Assembly: GCA_035650355.1 (NCBI GenBank)
Contig: DASRHT010000118.1
Span: 8,468-72,467, forward strand
DNA: 64,000 bases
Direction of reading: 5' to 3'
Origin: DASRHT01 sp035650355
GTDB taxonomy: Bacteria > Chloroflexota > Ktedonobacteria > Ktedonobacterales > Ktedonobacteraceae
A program made the translations under genes and the position numbers. The number at the start of each line of letters is the position of its first letter. The stretch's first letter is position 1. Positions 8,247 through 16,657 of this stretch are shown piece by piece. The notes beneath the pieces were generated by a model, which saw only the letters and a program-made list of their open reading frames with translations, was not told where the DNA came from and made no database searches.

Positions 8247-9176
8247 CTATGCTCGCACAAAATCAATGATCACATTGGCGAGCATCTGTGGGTGCTGGAG
8301 CTGGATGTCGTGGGCGGTATCGGGCATCCAGAGCACAGTGCAACAATGGATGGCGCGGGCGACCTGCGCGGCCATGTATCCTTTAGCGGCGGCGAACTCG
8401 TCCGCGTTTTCCAGGCGCTCCGGCAGCTCATCGCCCGGCTGAGGTTGCGCTGCCGCTGGTATTAACAAGACCGGACAGGTTATTTTGCTATAATACGGCA
8501 AGGCGCGATCATCCCATAAAGACTCGCGGATCTCCCGCTGGTGTTCCGGTTGCAGCAACTCTTCAACACGCCCATCTGGCAGTTCCTGTATATATGTGAG
8601 GAAAATCTCCTCCACTTCGGGGCGCCAGAAGGTATTCATTTCCTGACGGAGTGGCTGGAGAAAGGTCTCGCGCGACGCATATAGCTCTTTGGGAGACCGG
8701 GCGCGGGTGAAACGCTCCCTCGTCATACCGGGCCAATGCCTGGGTTCTACATGCGGGCAATCAACCAGGATCAGATGACTGATCAGGGCAGGATGGCGTG
8801 CTGCCAGCACCAGCGCAACCCTTGCGCCCCAGCCGTGCCCGACCAGCGCGACCTGTCCCAATCCCAGAGCCGCCATGCCACGAATCGCGTCTTCCGCAAA
8901 TGTCACAAGGTCGTAGCCGCTATCTGGCTTATCGCTCTGTCCATGACCTCGTTGATCAAAGGCGATTACATGATGCTGCTGGCAGAGATGTTCAGCCACC
9001 AGCCGCCATGTATCGGCAGTTGCGCTCAGGCCATGAAGCATCACAATCGGCATATTATCACTATCTTGATCTGCGGGCCAGTCAGGAGTAGCGACCTGGA
9101 TATGTTCTGGCTCCCATTCAAGATAGTGCAAGCGTATGGCATCGGCATCAATAAAGGCGCTACGCGGCTTTATCAT
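8247..9176 (-). CDS. Alpha/beta hydrolase with missing nucleophile
   Basis: A 309-residue alpha/beta-hydrolase-fold protein, first gene of a two-gene operon with the amidohydrolase. It has the oxyanion region MLHGLSATADTW, DQRGHGQSD in the expected place and a C-terminal His in PDTAHDIQLQHP. The nucleophile elbow reads LVGHGWGARVAL: family members have Ser (GHSxG) or Asp (GHDWG, as in epoxide hydrolases and haloacetate dehalogenases), but here the codon at 8834-8832 is GGC, Gly. One base change from GAC would explain it. The protein may be catalytically dead or changed in function. The start is preceded by a GA-rich GAGAGAGG site. Confidence 0.8.
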   Translation of the reverse strand: MIKPRSAFIDADAIRLHYLEWEPEHIQVATPDWPADQDSDNMPIVMLHGLSATADTWRLVAEHLCQQHHVIAFDQRGHGQSDKPDSGYDLVTFAEDAIRGMAALGLGQVALVGHGWGARVALVLAARHPALISHLILVDCPHVEPRHWPGMTRERFTRARSPKELYASRETFLQPLRQEMNTFWRPEVEEIFLTYIQELPDGRVEELLQPEHQREIRESLWDDRALPYYSKITCPVLLIPAAAQPQPGDELPERLENADEFAAAKGYMAAQVARAIHCCTVLWMPDTAHDIQLQHPQMLANVIIDFVRA

Positions 9177-9420
9177 GTGTAACCTCTCTCTCCGCTCAAT
9201 ATCTATTGAAATCCATTATATATATCATGAAATAGATGAACGCTGAATAGAGCAATTTGCTGCAATGCTCTCGTAGCAGTATCCATGAGAGTGCAAAAGT
9301 AAGAAGGGACTCGGATGAGGATATGCTGCGCGAGGCGATAGGCAATGTTCTGCTCCTTCAAGTCTGCCTGTTCTTATACAAGAATAAGGGTATAATAAAG
9401 GTATACACTATGCTTGTCAA

Positions 9421-10452
9421 TCATATTGTATCGCAAATACCAACCTTACGAGATCTGCCAAGTAAAACCTTGTAGCGCGAGTTGCCTCCCACTTCCTCAA
9501 CCTGCTGAAAGCAAGCCTGTAATACCGGCTCGTATTTGAGGAAGCGGTTTGCGACCAGGTAGAAGCGTCCGCGTGGTCGCAGGACTTGAGCTGCTCCACG
9601 GATAAATTGTCCGGCAATCTCGCCGGTCTGGATGCCTCCCTGGTGAAATGGAGGATTAGTGACCGCCAGATCAAAGCGTCGCTCTTGCACTGCACGCACA
9701 CCATCGCTCGGCAACGCCTCTATATTTGCCAGCCCACTTTGCTCAATCGCCTGCTGTGCTGCCGCAATGGCCGCCAGACTGGCATCGAGCATAGTAACGG
9801 TGCCTTTACTGACCTGACGCGCGATATGCAACCCAATGAAACCAGCGCCGCAGCCGATATCCAGAGCTTCATCGGTGGAGTGGATCTCCAGGGCCTCAAG
9901 GAGCAGGCGCGTCCCCTCATCGAGCTGATTGTGAGCAAACACCGTCAGATCCGGTGGCGAAGGAAGCGCGATTGCCCTCGCTTCCTGGGCATGTTTGCGA
10001 GAGCGGAGCACGCGATGGCCTTTGCTAATCGTTAGCGTTTCAACATTGCCAAAGAAGTCCTGCATACGCTTTCCCACCGTCAAAATCCCACGGTCTTTTG
10101 CTCCTACAACGTATAGATAGCCGTTGGGCCGGAGCGCGTGCGCGGCCACATGCAGGCCGTAGAGCATCCAGGCATTGGCGGGCTGGTAAAGCAGATTCAT
10201 GATTGCGGTAGCAATTGTGCCTGCTGGTTGATGTAAAATATAGGTATGAAAAGGTACAAATTGTATGTTTGGAGTAGGGGTAAGGAACTGTTGCTGGAGG
10301 ATAGCGATATTATCTTCGGCCAGCAGCACCGTCCCCGTGCCGACCTGCTGGGCAGCCAGGGAAACAAAAGGATCGGCGGCTGAATTCAGCATCAATACCT
10401 GATCGCCAGCCGAAAGTTGTACAGTATCGCGCAAAAGATGAGATTGGAGCAT
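9421..10452 (-). CDS. RsmC-like SAM-dependent methyltransferase
   Basis: A 343-residue class I methyltransferase with the same length and two-domain plan as RsmC, which methylates N2 of a 16S rRNA guanine (G1207 in E. coli). The N-terminal half is a degenerate Rossmann domain (VLMLNSAADPFVSLAAQQ). The C-terminal half is catalytic, with the SAM motif DIGCGAGFIGLHIA and the N2-guanine motif NPPFHQGG. The start codon lies only 5 bases from the divergent start codon of the transaldolase gene, so each ribosome-binding site lies in the other gene. If that is wrong, Met20 is an alternative. RlmG is a second possible identity within the same family. Confidence 0.8.
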   Translation of the reverse strand: MLQSHLLRDTVQLSAGDQVLMLNSAADPFVSLAAQQVGTGTVLLAEDNIAILQQQFLTPTPNIQFVPFHTYILHQPAGTIATAIMNLLYQPANAWMLYGLHVAAHALRPNGYLYVVGAKDRGILTVGKRMQDFFGNVETLTISKGHRVLRSRKHAQEARAIALPSPPDLTVFAHNQLDEGTRLLLEALEIHSTDEALDIGCGAGFIGLHIARQVSKGTVTMLDASLAAIAAAQQAIEQSGLANIEALPSDGVRAVQERRFDLAVTNPPFHQGGIQTGEIAGQFIRGAAQVLRPRGRFYLVANRFLKYEPVLQACFQQVEEVGGNSRYKVLLGRSRKVGICDTI

Positions 10453-10457
10453 GAGCT

Positions 10458-11123
10458 ATGGCCCTCTATATTGATAGTGCTTACCTGGATGATATCATAG
10501 AAGCCGCTCGAACGGTACCGGTCTCCGGCGTCACTACCAATCCAACTATTATGCTCGCGGCGGTTGAGCGCGGCCAACGCCTGACCCCATTGAGCCTGCT
10601 CAACGAACTGCTGAGCCGCGTGGGTGGCACCATTTTTATCCAGCCGGGAGCGGCAGACGAGCAAGAGATGCTGCGAGAGGCTTTAGATTATGTCCAGGAG
10701 GCGCCGGAACGCGTCATTCCTAAAATACCCATGACCCACATTGGTCTGAGAGTCGCACGCCAGCTAAAAATCGCGGGAAAGCGGGTCGCGTTCACCGCCG
10801 TTACTACCGTCCCCCAGGCGTATGCGGCGGCTATGAGCCAGGCGGATTTTATTATTCCCTATTACAACCGCATGGAACGAGCGGGCGTTGATGCCAGCCT
10901 GCGCATCTCTCAAATGGCGGAACTGCTCCATAATCACCAACTCCCTACGCGTCTGCTGGCGGCAAGCGTCAAGTCTCCACAGGACGTTGCCAATGCGCTG
11001 CTGGCAGGAGTCCATGATCTCACTATCGCGCCGCCGCTCCTGCTAGAAATGGCCTCGGACCCTCAGAGCGAGCAGGCTGTCGAGAGATTCGTCCAGGATT
11101 GGCAAAAAATGAAAATATTGTAA
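10458..11123 (+). CDS. Transaldolase / fructose-6-phosphate aldolase-like
   Basis: A 221-residue TIM-barrel protein of the short TalC/FSA class. It has the N-terminal VSGVTTNPTIM motif and the Schiff-base lysine in RVIPKIPMT (about residue 83). AVTTVPQAYAA and ADFIIPYYNRM follow the usual strand order. Short members either transfer dihydroxyacetone between sugar phosphates in the pentose phosphate pathway or cleave fructose 6-phosphate, and the sequence alone does not settle which. GGAG lies 10 bases before the ATG, inside the divergent methyltransferase gene. It is followed by about 365 bases without a gene, so it is probably monocistronic. Confidence 0.85.
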   Translation: MALYIDSAYLDDIIEAARTVPVSGVTTNPTIMLAAVERGQRLTPLSLLNELLSRVGGTIFIQPGAADEQEMLREALDYVQEAPERVIPKIPMTHIGLRVARQLKIAGKRVAFTAVTTVPQAYAAAMSQADFIIPYYNRMERAGVDASLRISQMAELLHNHQLPTRLLAASVKSPQDVANALLAGVHDLTIAPPLLLEMASDPQSEQAVERFVQDWQKMKIL

Positions 11124-11487
11124 TCTCATTTTGGAGTATCGTCTCTTTAAATATGAACATATTTTCATGTAACAGGGGTAGTAATTCATACCACCGTCAT
11201 CACTTTATGCTATATTTCCTCTGTAGCGAAAAAGGTAACAACTCCTTTGCGAATGAGGTGGTGGTTGAGCGGAGGTAAAGGGAGAGTTCTATTGCAGGTT
11301 GGGTTGTGAGGAGATGTAAGGAGGCGGTGAAGGGAAGGTGGCAAGGGATAATGAAGAACTCTTTGTTACATATCGAGGAAACTGGCTACTCCTCTTAGTG
11401 TGGTGTGGTAGGGATAGGGAGGTCTCGTTGATACGCGGTGGAAGTTGACGGGAGAACGAGTGGGTAACCTGTGTGGGGATAGGGAAA
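11124..11487. other. Purine-rich intergenic region, possible ncRNA
   Basis: No credible coding region. From about 11250 to 11450 the plus strand is strongly G/A-rich with many GG and GGG tracts (for example GGGATAGGGAGG near 11412). It contains a small hairpin with GAGGA/TCCTC arms at 11375-11394 and ends in a strong terminator. This could be an untranslated RNA or just the long 3' region of the transaldolase transcript. I do not recognise a known RNA family. Confidence 0.3.
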
Positions 11488-11521
11488 GGAGTCCAGGGGA
11501 GAGATTCCCCTGGACTCTTTT
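11488..11521. terminator. Bidirectional intrinsic terminator
   Basis: A perfect 12-bp stem (11489-11500 with 11506-11517) around a 5-nt loop, followed by TTTT on the plus strand and preceded by AAA, giving T's on the minus strand. It lies 22 bases past the phosphoesterase stop and closes the convergent region. Confidence 0.85.
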
Positions 11522-11543
11522 CAGTTTCATCGGTCTTGCTTCG

Positions 11544-12509
11544 TTAACGGAGTGGCGCCAGCCATTCTTTCAACCACTGCTTGCTATTGTGGTCGCGTAC
11601 ACGAATGCTTGCCTGGTGGTCGAAAACGCGGATCGCGAATGTGGGAAGGACGTCGGGATCGTCGGGGATATAGCTTGCCCTCGCTCCCTCTGCTTCCAGG
11701 CGCGGCCCGGTGCGTGTCCCCGTATACCAGGGAGACATCAAATTCGCAAACGTGACCGGGTGTCCCCCAAGCTGCTCTGTGCAAACCAGGTTGGGCGCTT
11801 CCCAGCCCGAATGGGTATGGCCACTCAGGAAAAGGAAAGCGTTGCTATGGCTGGCTAAAATATTGCGGATCTCCTGCGAGTTTTCGGGCGCGAAGAAGTG
11901 TTGTAGCGAGTTATAGTCCAGATACTGCTCTGGGTCGCGGTCCAGCACCGTATTATAGAGCGGGCAGTGCATAAGCACGATTGTGGGGTTAGCCGCATAC
12001 TCCGTGAGTTTTTGATCCAGAAACGCCAGGGATTCTTGCGAAATATAGACCTTTGCCACATCTTCCAGCGTAGTGGGGTCAGGATAATCAAGCATAATGC
12101 AGGTAATGCCGCCGCTGCTCCAGGTATAGCAGAGCTGCTTTCCCCAGACATGGCGGTATGTCTCGGCCATTGTCGCCGGATCTTCTCCAGCCAGCCCATA
12201 GAATTCGTGATTGCCAATGCCAGGGTAGAAGGGAATCGCGCCTAATTGCGCCTCCAGGCTCGCTTTTGCCAGTTGGTAATTCTCCAGTGCGCAGCTCTCT
12301 ACCAGATCCCCTGGCGATACGCAAAACGCCGGTTGCCCCTCTGCCTGCCATAGCTCATGGAGATCCTCAAACATGCGGGCGAGACGTTGCGTATGGATCG
12401 CGTGCCAGGCGGGGAGCGCGCGATAATGCAGGTCGCCGATGGCCCAGAAGTAGAGCAGCGGGCGCGGGTCAGCAGGTTGGGTTGGCTGTGAAGTGCTCAT
12501 ATCGTTCAA
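11544..12509 (-). CDS. Metallophosphoesterase
   Basis: A 321-residue calcineurin-like phosphoesterase with all the metal motifs in order: GDLH near residue 24, SPGDLVES, GNHEFYG, LMHCPLYN and SGHTHSGW. It should hold a binuclear metal centre and cleave phosphomonoesters or diesters; the substrate is unknown. There is no signal peptide, so it is probably cytosolic. The start is taken as TTG at 12509, with AAGGGGG about 8 bases upstream. ATG at 12500 in the same frame is possible but badly spaced. Its 3' end faces the bidirectional terminator at 11488-11521. Confidence 0.85.
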   Translation of the reverse strand: MNDMSTSQPTQPADPRPLLYFWAIGDLHYRALPAWHAIHTQRLARMFEDLHELWQAEGQPAFCVSPGDLVESCALENYQLAKASLEAQLGAIPFYPGIGNHEFYGLAGEDPATMAETYRHVWGKQLCYTWSSGGITCIMLDYPDPTTLEDVAKVYISQESLAFLDQKLTEYAANPTIVLMHCPLYNTVLDRDPEQYLDYNSLQHFFAPENSQEIRNILASHSNAFLFLSGHTHSGWEAPNLVCTEQLGGHPVTFANLMSPWYTGTRTGPRLEAEGARASYIPDDPDVLPTFAIRVFDHQASIRVRDHNSKQWLKEWLAPLR

Positions 12510-12615
12510 GAATCATCCCCCTTTTTGCTAGTATTGTACCGCATTCTTGCTTAGAGGGATAATTCCTGCACGATATTGGCGCGCAACGGGAACGGGTCCA
12601 TTTTTTTTATGTTCG

Positions 12616-13293
12616 TCATTGTGGACGAAAAGTCGTGCCATCGTTAATAAACACAATTTGCTGATCCTGGATATGTACAACTAAGTCGCGTCTGCCGTTG
12701 ATATCGCGGATTTCACCGGTGACCGGGGTAAGATCTTGCCCATCGCCAAAGAGAATCGGACCGGAATAGATATGTGTATGAGCGACATTGCCCCCTGGTA
12801 TCTCAATAATCTCTACATGGCGATGCAAATTAATAAAGATAAAATGGGTGGGATTGCTCGGACTATCTTCATGCCCTACCACCGCATCCATCTGGAACGT
12901 ACGCGGACGGCCAAATTGCTGATCGTCTTGATAGGTATGCCACCACGAGTTCCAGGCACTCAAACATATAACAATCAAAACCATAACCACCATGCCTATA
13001 CCAATAGCCAGCAGAGAAAAGCGCCGCCGTCCCGGCAATGCATCGGTTTTAGGAGGCTTGACCGCATTGGAAGCCATGCCGCTCGTGGGTTGCCGCTTGA
13101 GGCTGGAGCGACGATGCTGGATAAACATTCTCTCCTCCGTAATCGGCCCTTCGAGCGTATCTGCTGCCGCGGGCGGCGGGGCGGTTCTGTATCTCCTTGT
13201 GCTACTGGGCATTCGCGTGATATAAAGTGAATCATCGTCCTCAACGTCGTGCCGGATTGGTCGTGCCTGTCTCCTGATCTCGGTTGTTCCCAT
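12616..13293 (-). CDS. Single-pass membrane protein, function unknown
   Basis: A 225-residue protein. Residues 1-88 are basic, disordered and rich in Arg, Pro and Ser. One membrane helix follows at about 92-113 (LLAIGIGMVVMVLIVICLSA), then an extracytoplasmic domain of about 110 residues rich in beta strands. This domain has DIxGxRDLVVHI and IVFINDGTTFRP, which recall repeats of beta-propeller-like (FG-GAP/VCBS) proteins. A type II topology with the basic tail inside is likely. GGAGG lies 6 bases before the ATG. No family recognised. It is separated by about 100 bases from the phosphoesterase gene on the same strand. Confidence 0.7.
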   Translation of the reverse strand: MGTTEIRRQARPIRHDVEDDDSLYITRMPSSTRRYRTAPPPAAADTLEGPITEERMFIQHRRSSLKRQPTSGMASNAVKPPKTDALPGRRRFSLLAIGIGMVVMVLIVICLSAWNSWWHTYQDDQQFGRPRTFQMDAVVGHEDSPSNPTHFIFINLHRHVEIIEIPGGNVAHTHIYSGPILFGDGQDLTPVTGEIRDINGRRDLVVHIQDQQIVFINDGTTFRPQ

Positions 13294-13321
13294 GACGGTT
13301 CCTCCAATCTAGATATGTTTA

Positions 13322-13440
13322 GAACATATTTTCTTCAAGTATACCAGAATAAATGTTCCAGTCAAGGGATATTAGTACATATGTTCATCGTATTTAAAAA
13401 ATTCATCCCGTTCCCCCTCTTTAAGGAGCTATTCGAACAT
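13322..13440. promoter_or_regulatory. Four GAACAT half-sites in a divergent promoter region
   Basis: GAACAT at 13322-13327 and 13435-13440, and its reverse complement ATGTTC at 13353-13358 and 13381-13386. All lie between the divergent membrane-protein gene and cca. The last one falls just before a possible -10 (TACAAT, 13443-13448) for cca. This could be a cluster of regulator sites, but the region is AT-rich and the motif short. Confidence 0.3.
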
Positions 13441-13587
13441 GATACAATAGTCCCATTATAAAGATGGGAACGGAATACCATCTGGTCTGACTCGGCTTGC
13501 TCTTCAGGTGGCCTCGCTGGCCATCGGCAATGAGTAACTTCCCGTTATTTAGCAGACTCACAACGAAGCAGAATGCATTAATTTAGC

Positions 13588-14961
13588 ATGTTAGACATTA
13601 TTATTACTCTGGCGCAACTTTTTCGCGCTCAGCAGAAACAACTCTATATGGTCGGGGGGACAGTCCGCGATGTGCTGCTCCAGCGTGCGCAGTCCGGTGA
13701 TGCGGACCTGACAACCGACGCGCGACCCGATGAGATCAAACGCCTGGTCGCTTCCACGCAGCCGACCGCGGTAGTGCTGGTCGGCGAGCGTTTCGGCACG
13801 GTGCGTCTTCATTACGAAGAGAATATCGTTGAAATCACGACCTTTCGCACCGAACGCTACAATCCAGAGTCGCGCAAGCCAGAGGTGTGCTTCGGGGATA
13901 GGCTGGAAGAGGATTTACTGCGCCGCGATTTCACGATTAACGCGATGGCCCGTGACCCTCTTAATGGACATATCATTGATCCCTTTGGAGGGAAGCAGGA
14001 CCTGGAGACGCACATCCTGCGCGCCGTTGGCAACGAACCTGATAAACGCTTCGACGAAGATCCTCTTCGTCTGTTACGGGCTGTGCGCTTCGCGGCCCAG
14101 TTAGGCTTTAGCATTGAAGAAGAGACGCGCCGCTCTATCGAGCGTCAATCCTCGAAGCTGCAAAAAATCAGCCGCGAGCGTATTCGCGATGAGATGAACA
14201 AGCTGCTGCTCTCACCGCATCCCGCCAGGGGCATCGATCTGCTGGTGGAGCTTGATCTGATGCGCTGGATCGTTCCTGAAGTGCTGGAATTGCGCGGCGT
14301 TTCGCAGCAGCCGCAGCCCAGGTCGGTCTCGACCAAAGATGTGTATACGCACGTTCTGCGGGTTGTTGAACGCTCGTCTCCGCGTTTAGCGACACGCTGG
14401 AGCGCATTGCTGCATGATATCGCCAAACCGCGCACTAAAACCGTTGAGGATAACAAAGTGCATTTCTTTCAGCACGAAGATATCGGGGCGCATATGGCCC
14501 GCGATATCCTCAAACGGCTCCATTTCGACCGCGATTTTATCGAGAGCATCTCTCTCCTTGTGCGGCTGCATATGCGAGCCAACGCCTACACTGCGGAATG
14601 GACCGATGGCGCTGTACGACGCTTAATGCTTGAGAGCGGCAATACGTTGCCTGATCTGCTCGATCTTTCGCGCGCCGATATCACGAGTTATCGCGTGGAT
14701 AAAGTCGCGCGCGCCAATGCGCGGGTCATAGAACTGGCCGAGCGTTGCCAGCGTTTGAAGGAAGAGGCCGAGCGTGTTCCGCTAAAAAGCCCGCTTGATG
14801 GGAAAGAGTTGATGGAGATGTTTGAGTGTGGCCCTGGGCCGTGGCTGCGCCCCATCAAAGAATACCTGCTTGGCCTGGTTATTGATGGTATGTTGCGGCC
14901 AGATGATAAAGAGGAAGCGGCGCGCCTGGCCCGGGAGTATATTCAGCAGCAGCATCTGTAG
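13588..14961 (+). CDS. cca: CCA tRNA nucleotidyltransferase
   Basis: A 457-residue class II CCA-adding enzyme or poly(A) polymerase-family protein. The head domain has GGTVRDVLL (about residues 24-32) and the metal-binding DADLTTDARP. EDLLRRDFTINAMA and DEDPLRLLRAVRFAAQ are the neck motifs. An HD domain follows (LLHDIAKPRTK near residue 275), a common C-terminal fusion with phosphohydrolase activity in this family. It adds or repairs the 3' CCA of tRNAs. A tRNA-specific A-adding role cannot be excluded without comparison. The start gives the expected N-terminus; no strong Shine-Dalgarno is visible. Confidence 0.92.
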   Translation: MLDIIITLAQLFRAQQKQLYMVGGTVRDVLLQRAQSGDADLTTDARPDEIKRLVASTQPTAVVLVGERFGTVRLHYEENIVEITTFRTERYNPESRKPEVCFGDRLEEDLLRRDFTINAMARDPLNGHIIDPFGGKQDLETHILRAVGNEPDKRFDEDPLRLLRAVRFAAQLGFSIEEETRRSIERQSSKLQKISRERIRDEMNKLLLSPHPARGIDLLVELDLMRWIVPEVLELRGVSQQPQPRSVSTKDVYTHVLRVVERSSPRLATRWSALLHDIAKPRTKTVEDNKVHFFQHEDIGAHMARDILKRLHFDRDFIESISLLVRLHMRANAYTAEWTDGAVRRLMLESGNTLPDLLDLSRADITSYRVDKVARANARVIELAERCQRLKEEAERVPLKSPLDGKELMEMFECGPGPWLRPIKEYLLGLVIDGMLRPDDKEEAARLAREYIQQQHL

Positions 14962-15023
14962 CTACCTCCTATTCAGTGTCGAGACGTCAAGTAGAGATGC
15001 ATTATTAAGGAAAGGGTTTTATC

Positions 15024-15530
15024 ATGGCGAAAGAACGCTCATCGAGACAGCAGCAGGGGGAAAGGCCGCCAGAGGCTGGCGCTGAAAAGCCGGTGCCGCC
15101 GAGCCAGTCGGCCTCTGCTGAAGCGAAAAAAAACGCTGACAGGAAACGCAAAGAGGAGAAGTCGCGTGCTGGCGGCACAGCGGTGCCGGGAGCGAAATCG
15201 ACGCTGCCCAAACCGCCTCCGACCAGCAGCGATCCCAATCAGCAGCAAATCGAGAGCTACAACCGCACTATGCGCCGTCGTATGCAGCAAATGGGGGCGG
15301 GTCCGTATGCTGGGCAGCAGAAGATGGAGACGCTGCAACAACAGCGCCAAAAAAGAATCACACGCCGCAAGCAGCGCCTTGAAGAGAAACGTGCGGAACT
15401 GCGCAAAGCCATGCCGGGTGGCAAGGTCAGGCTTGATCGCCGCATCACCTATTTTATGATTGCGGCCATCGCTTTAATCGTTCTGCTCATTGCCGTGTTC
15501 GTCATATTGAGGCTGACACATGTGTTTTAA
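15024..15530 (+). CDS. Tail-anchored membrane protein, function unknown
   Basis: A 168-residue protein with a disordered, charged N-terminus (Gln/Pro/Ala/Lys-rich, residues 1-75), a basic helical segment at about 80-135 (long runs of Gln, Arg and Lys, probable coiled coil) and one C-terminal membrane helix at about 143-164 (FMIAAIALIVLLIAVFVIL). The C-tail is only four residues, so this is a tail-anchored layout with the basic part in the cytoplasm. AAGGAAAGG lies upstream of the ATG. It follows cca by 62 bases and may be co-transcribed. No family recognised; the basic helix could bind RNA or membrane lipids. Confidence 0.6.
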   Translation: MAKERSSRQQQGERPPEAGAEKPVPPSQSASAEAKKNADRKRKEEKSRAGGTAVPGAKSTLPKPPPTSSDPNQQQIESYNRTMRRRMQQMGAGPYAGQQKMETLQQQRQKRITRRKQRLEEKRAELRKAMPGGKVRLDRRITYFMIAAIALIVLLIAVFVILRLTHVF

Positions 15531-15535
15531 TCTAA

Positions 15536-15578
15536 AGTCGAAGGCAGACACCCGTGCATTGAGCGTTTGCCTTCGGCT
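15536..15578 (+). terminator. Terminator-like hairpin after the tail-anchored gene
   Basis: An 8-bp perfect core (15539-15546 with 15568-15575), extended to about 14 pairs with G-U pairs. There is no clear T-run, so termination is uncertain. Confidence 0.45.
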
Positions 15579-15604
15579 TCCGACTACATACCAATGCAGC
15601 ACTA

Positions 15605-16230
15605 TTACTGTTGTGCTTTAAATGTAATGGGGAAATGTTTTATCCCAAAGGTACCTGAGCCAATAATCGGCTCAAGTGGTATGTCCCGCATCCGCTGGAT
15701 ATCCGAAAGTCGCTCGAACATAGCGGTAAGCGCAATTTTTGCCTCCAGGCGAGCAAGTGGTGCGCCAATGCAAAAATGAATGCCGTAACCAAAGCCAAGA
15801 TGTCGGTTGGGAGATCTTTTATGCCAAGCAGTTCCGCGATGACAATGGTGGGCAATGGATGGGCCAGATCATCAACGACATCCATCTTTCCTTGAGCAGT
15901 AACTTCATCCAGGAGTTCATGCACAATAGCGGTGATGCGCGGTTCAAGTTGTGCGACCGTTCGTGAGGTAAAGCGTTACGTGATGAGATTGCGTAACGAG
16001 CGGTGACGAGGAGGATCGATAAACACCAGGCTCTTCTCCATCCCACGCCCTATATCTATCCTGGAGGAAAAAGAGGTAGGGTCTAGCAATAGACGTTGTA
16101 CGTCTCTATAGCGAAAGACGTGCCATGAACGATATTGCTGGTTATAAAAGACTGGAGTTGTTCTTTGCATGTGCTGGTACCACGCGTGGGGATAAAGAGG
16201 ATCATAGGTGATGGAGTCATTTTCTGCCAT
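15605..16230 (-). pseudogene. Cytochrome P450 pseudogene
   Basis: Remains of a bacterial P450 whose intact form would be near 400 codons. Reading the minus strand from ATG 16230 (AAGGAG upstream): the N-terminal part runs from ITYDPLYPHAWYQHM to FIDPPRHRSLRNLIT. A TAA follows at 15978-15976, where a sense codon is expected. The same frame continues with RFTSRTVAQLEPRI to IAELLGI. Near 15810-15825 the frame changes and jumps straight to the heme-binding region LGFGYGIHFCIGAPLARLEA, ending in ITFKAQQ and a stop at 15605. The I helix and ExxR region are gone, about 200 codons. At least two lesions, so not functional. Confidence 0.9.
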
Positions 16231-16496
16231 AGCCACTCCTTTTAAGCTGCTTCTAAACAATAGAAGATGAGCTTCAGCCATGAAGCTCATCAAGGAAACA
16301 TTATTATATTACCATATAATATGGGTAACTGATGATAGTATTGCGAAAACAGGTTACTAGTAACGGGGATATCAGGCATAAAATTGTCTGGCTCTTTGTT
16401 CTAATTAGGAGAAGAAGTGGAGAGACAAAAATTAAAGTAAGGCAGGTTGGCATGATACAATGGGGTGGCGGGGGTGCCCTGAGGATGGGTGGGTGC
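16231..16496. other. Intergenic region before rnj, no gene seen
   Basis: No credible coding region. G-rich stretch near 16460-16495 just upstream of the rnj promoter. The first part would hold the old P450 promoter on the minus strand. Confidence 0.4.
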
Positions 16497-16525
16497 TTGT
16501 ATTTAGTAAGTTCCTATGGTAGAAT
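16497..16525 (+). promoter_or_regulatory. Promoter of rnj
   Basis: TTGTAT at 16497-16502, a 17-bp spacer and TAGAAT at 16520-16525. It predicts a leader of about 125 nt before the TTG start of RNase J. Confidence 0.6.
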
Positions 16526-16657
16526 TCTAATGGCATCATCTTATTTATTTGGCATTTACTCCTGAGGGAGAGACAGGAGTGAAGATAGATATACCAATAG
16601 AGGCGTTTTTCTTGATAGGTGCTACACATATGGTGTGGTCAGGAGGTTCTTTATACT

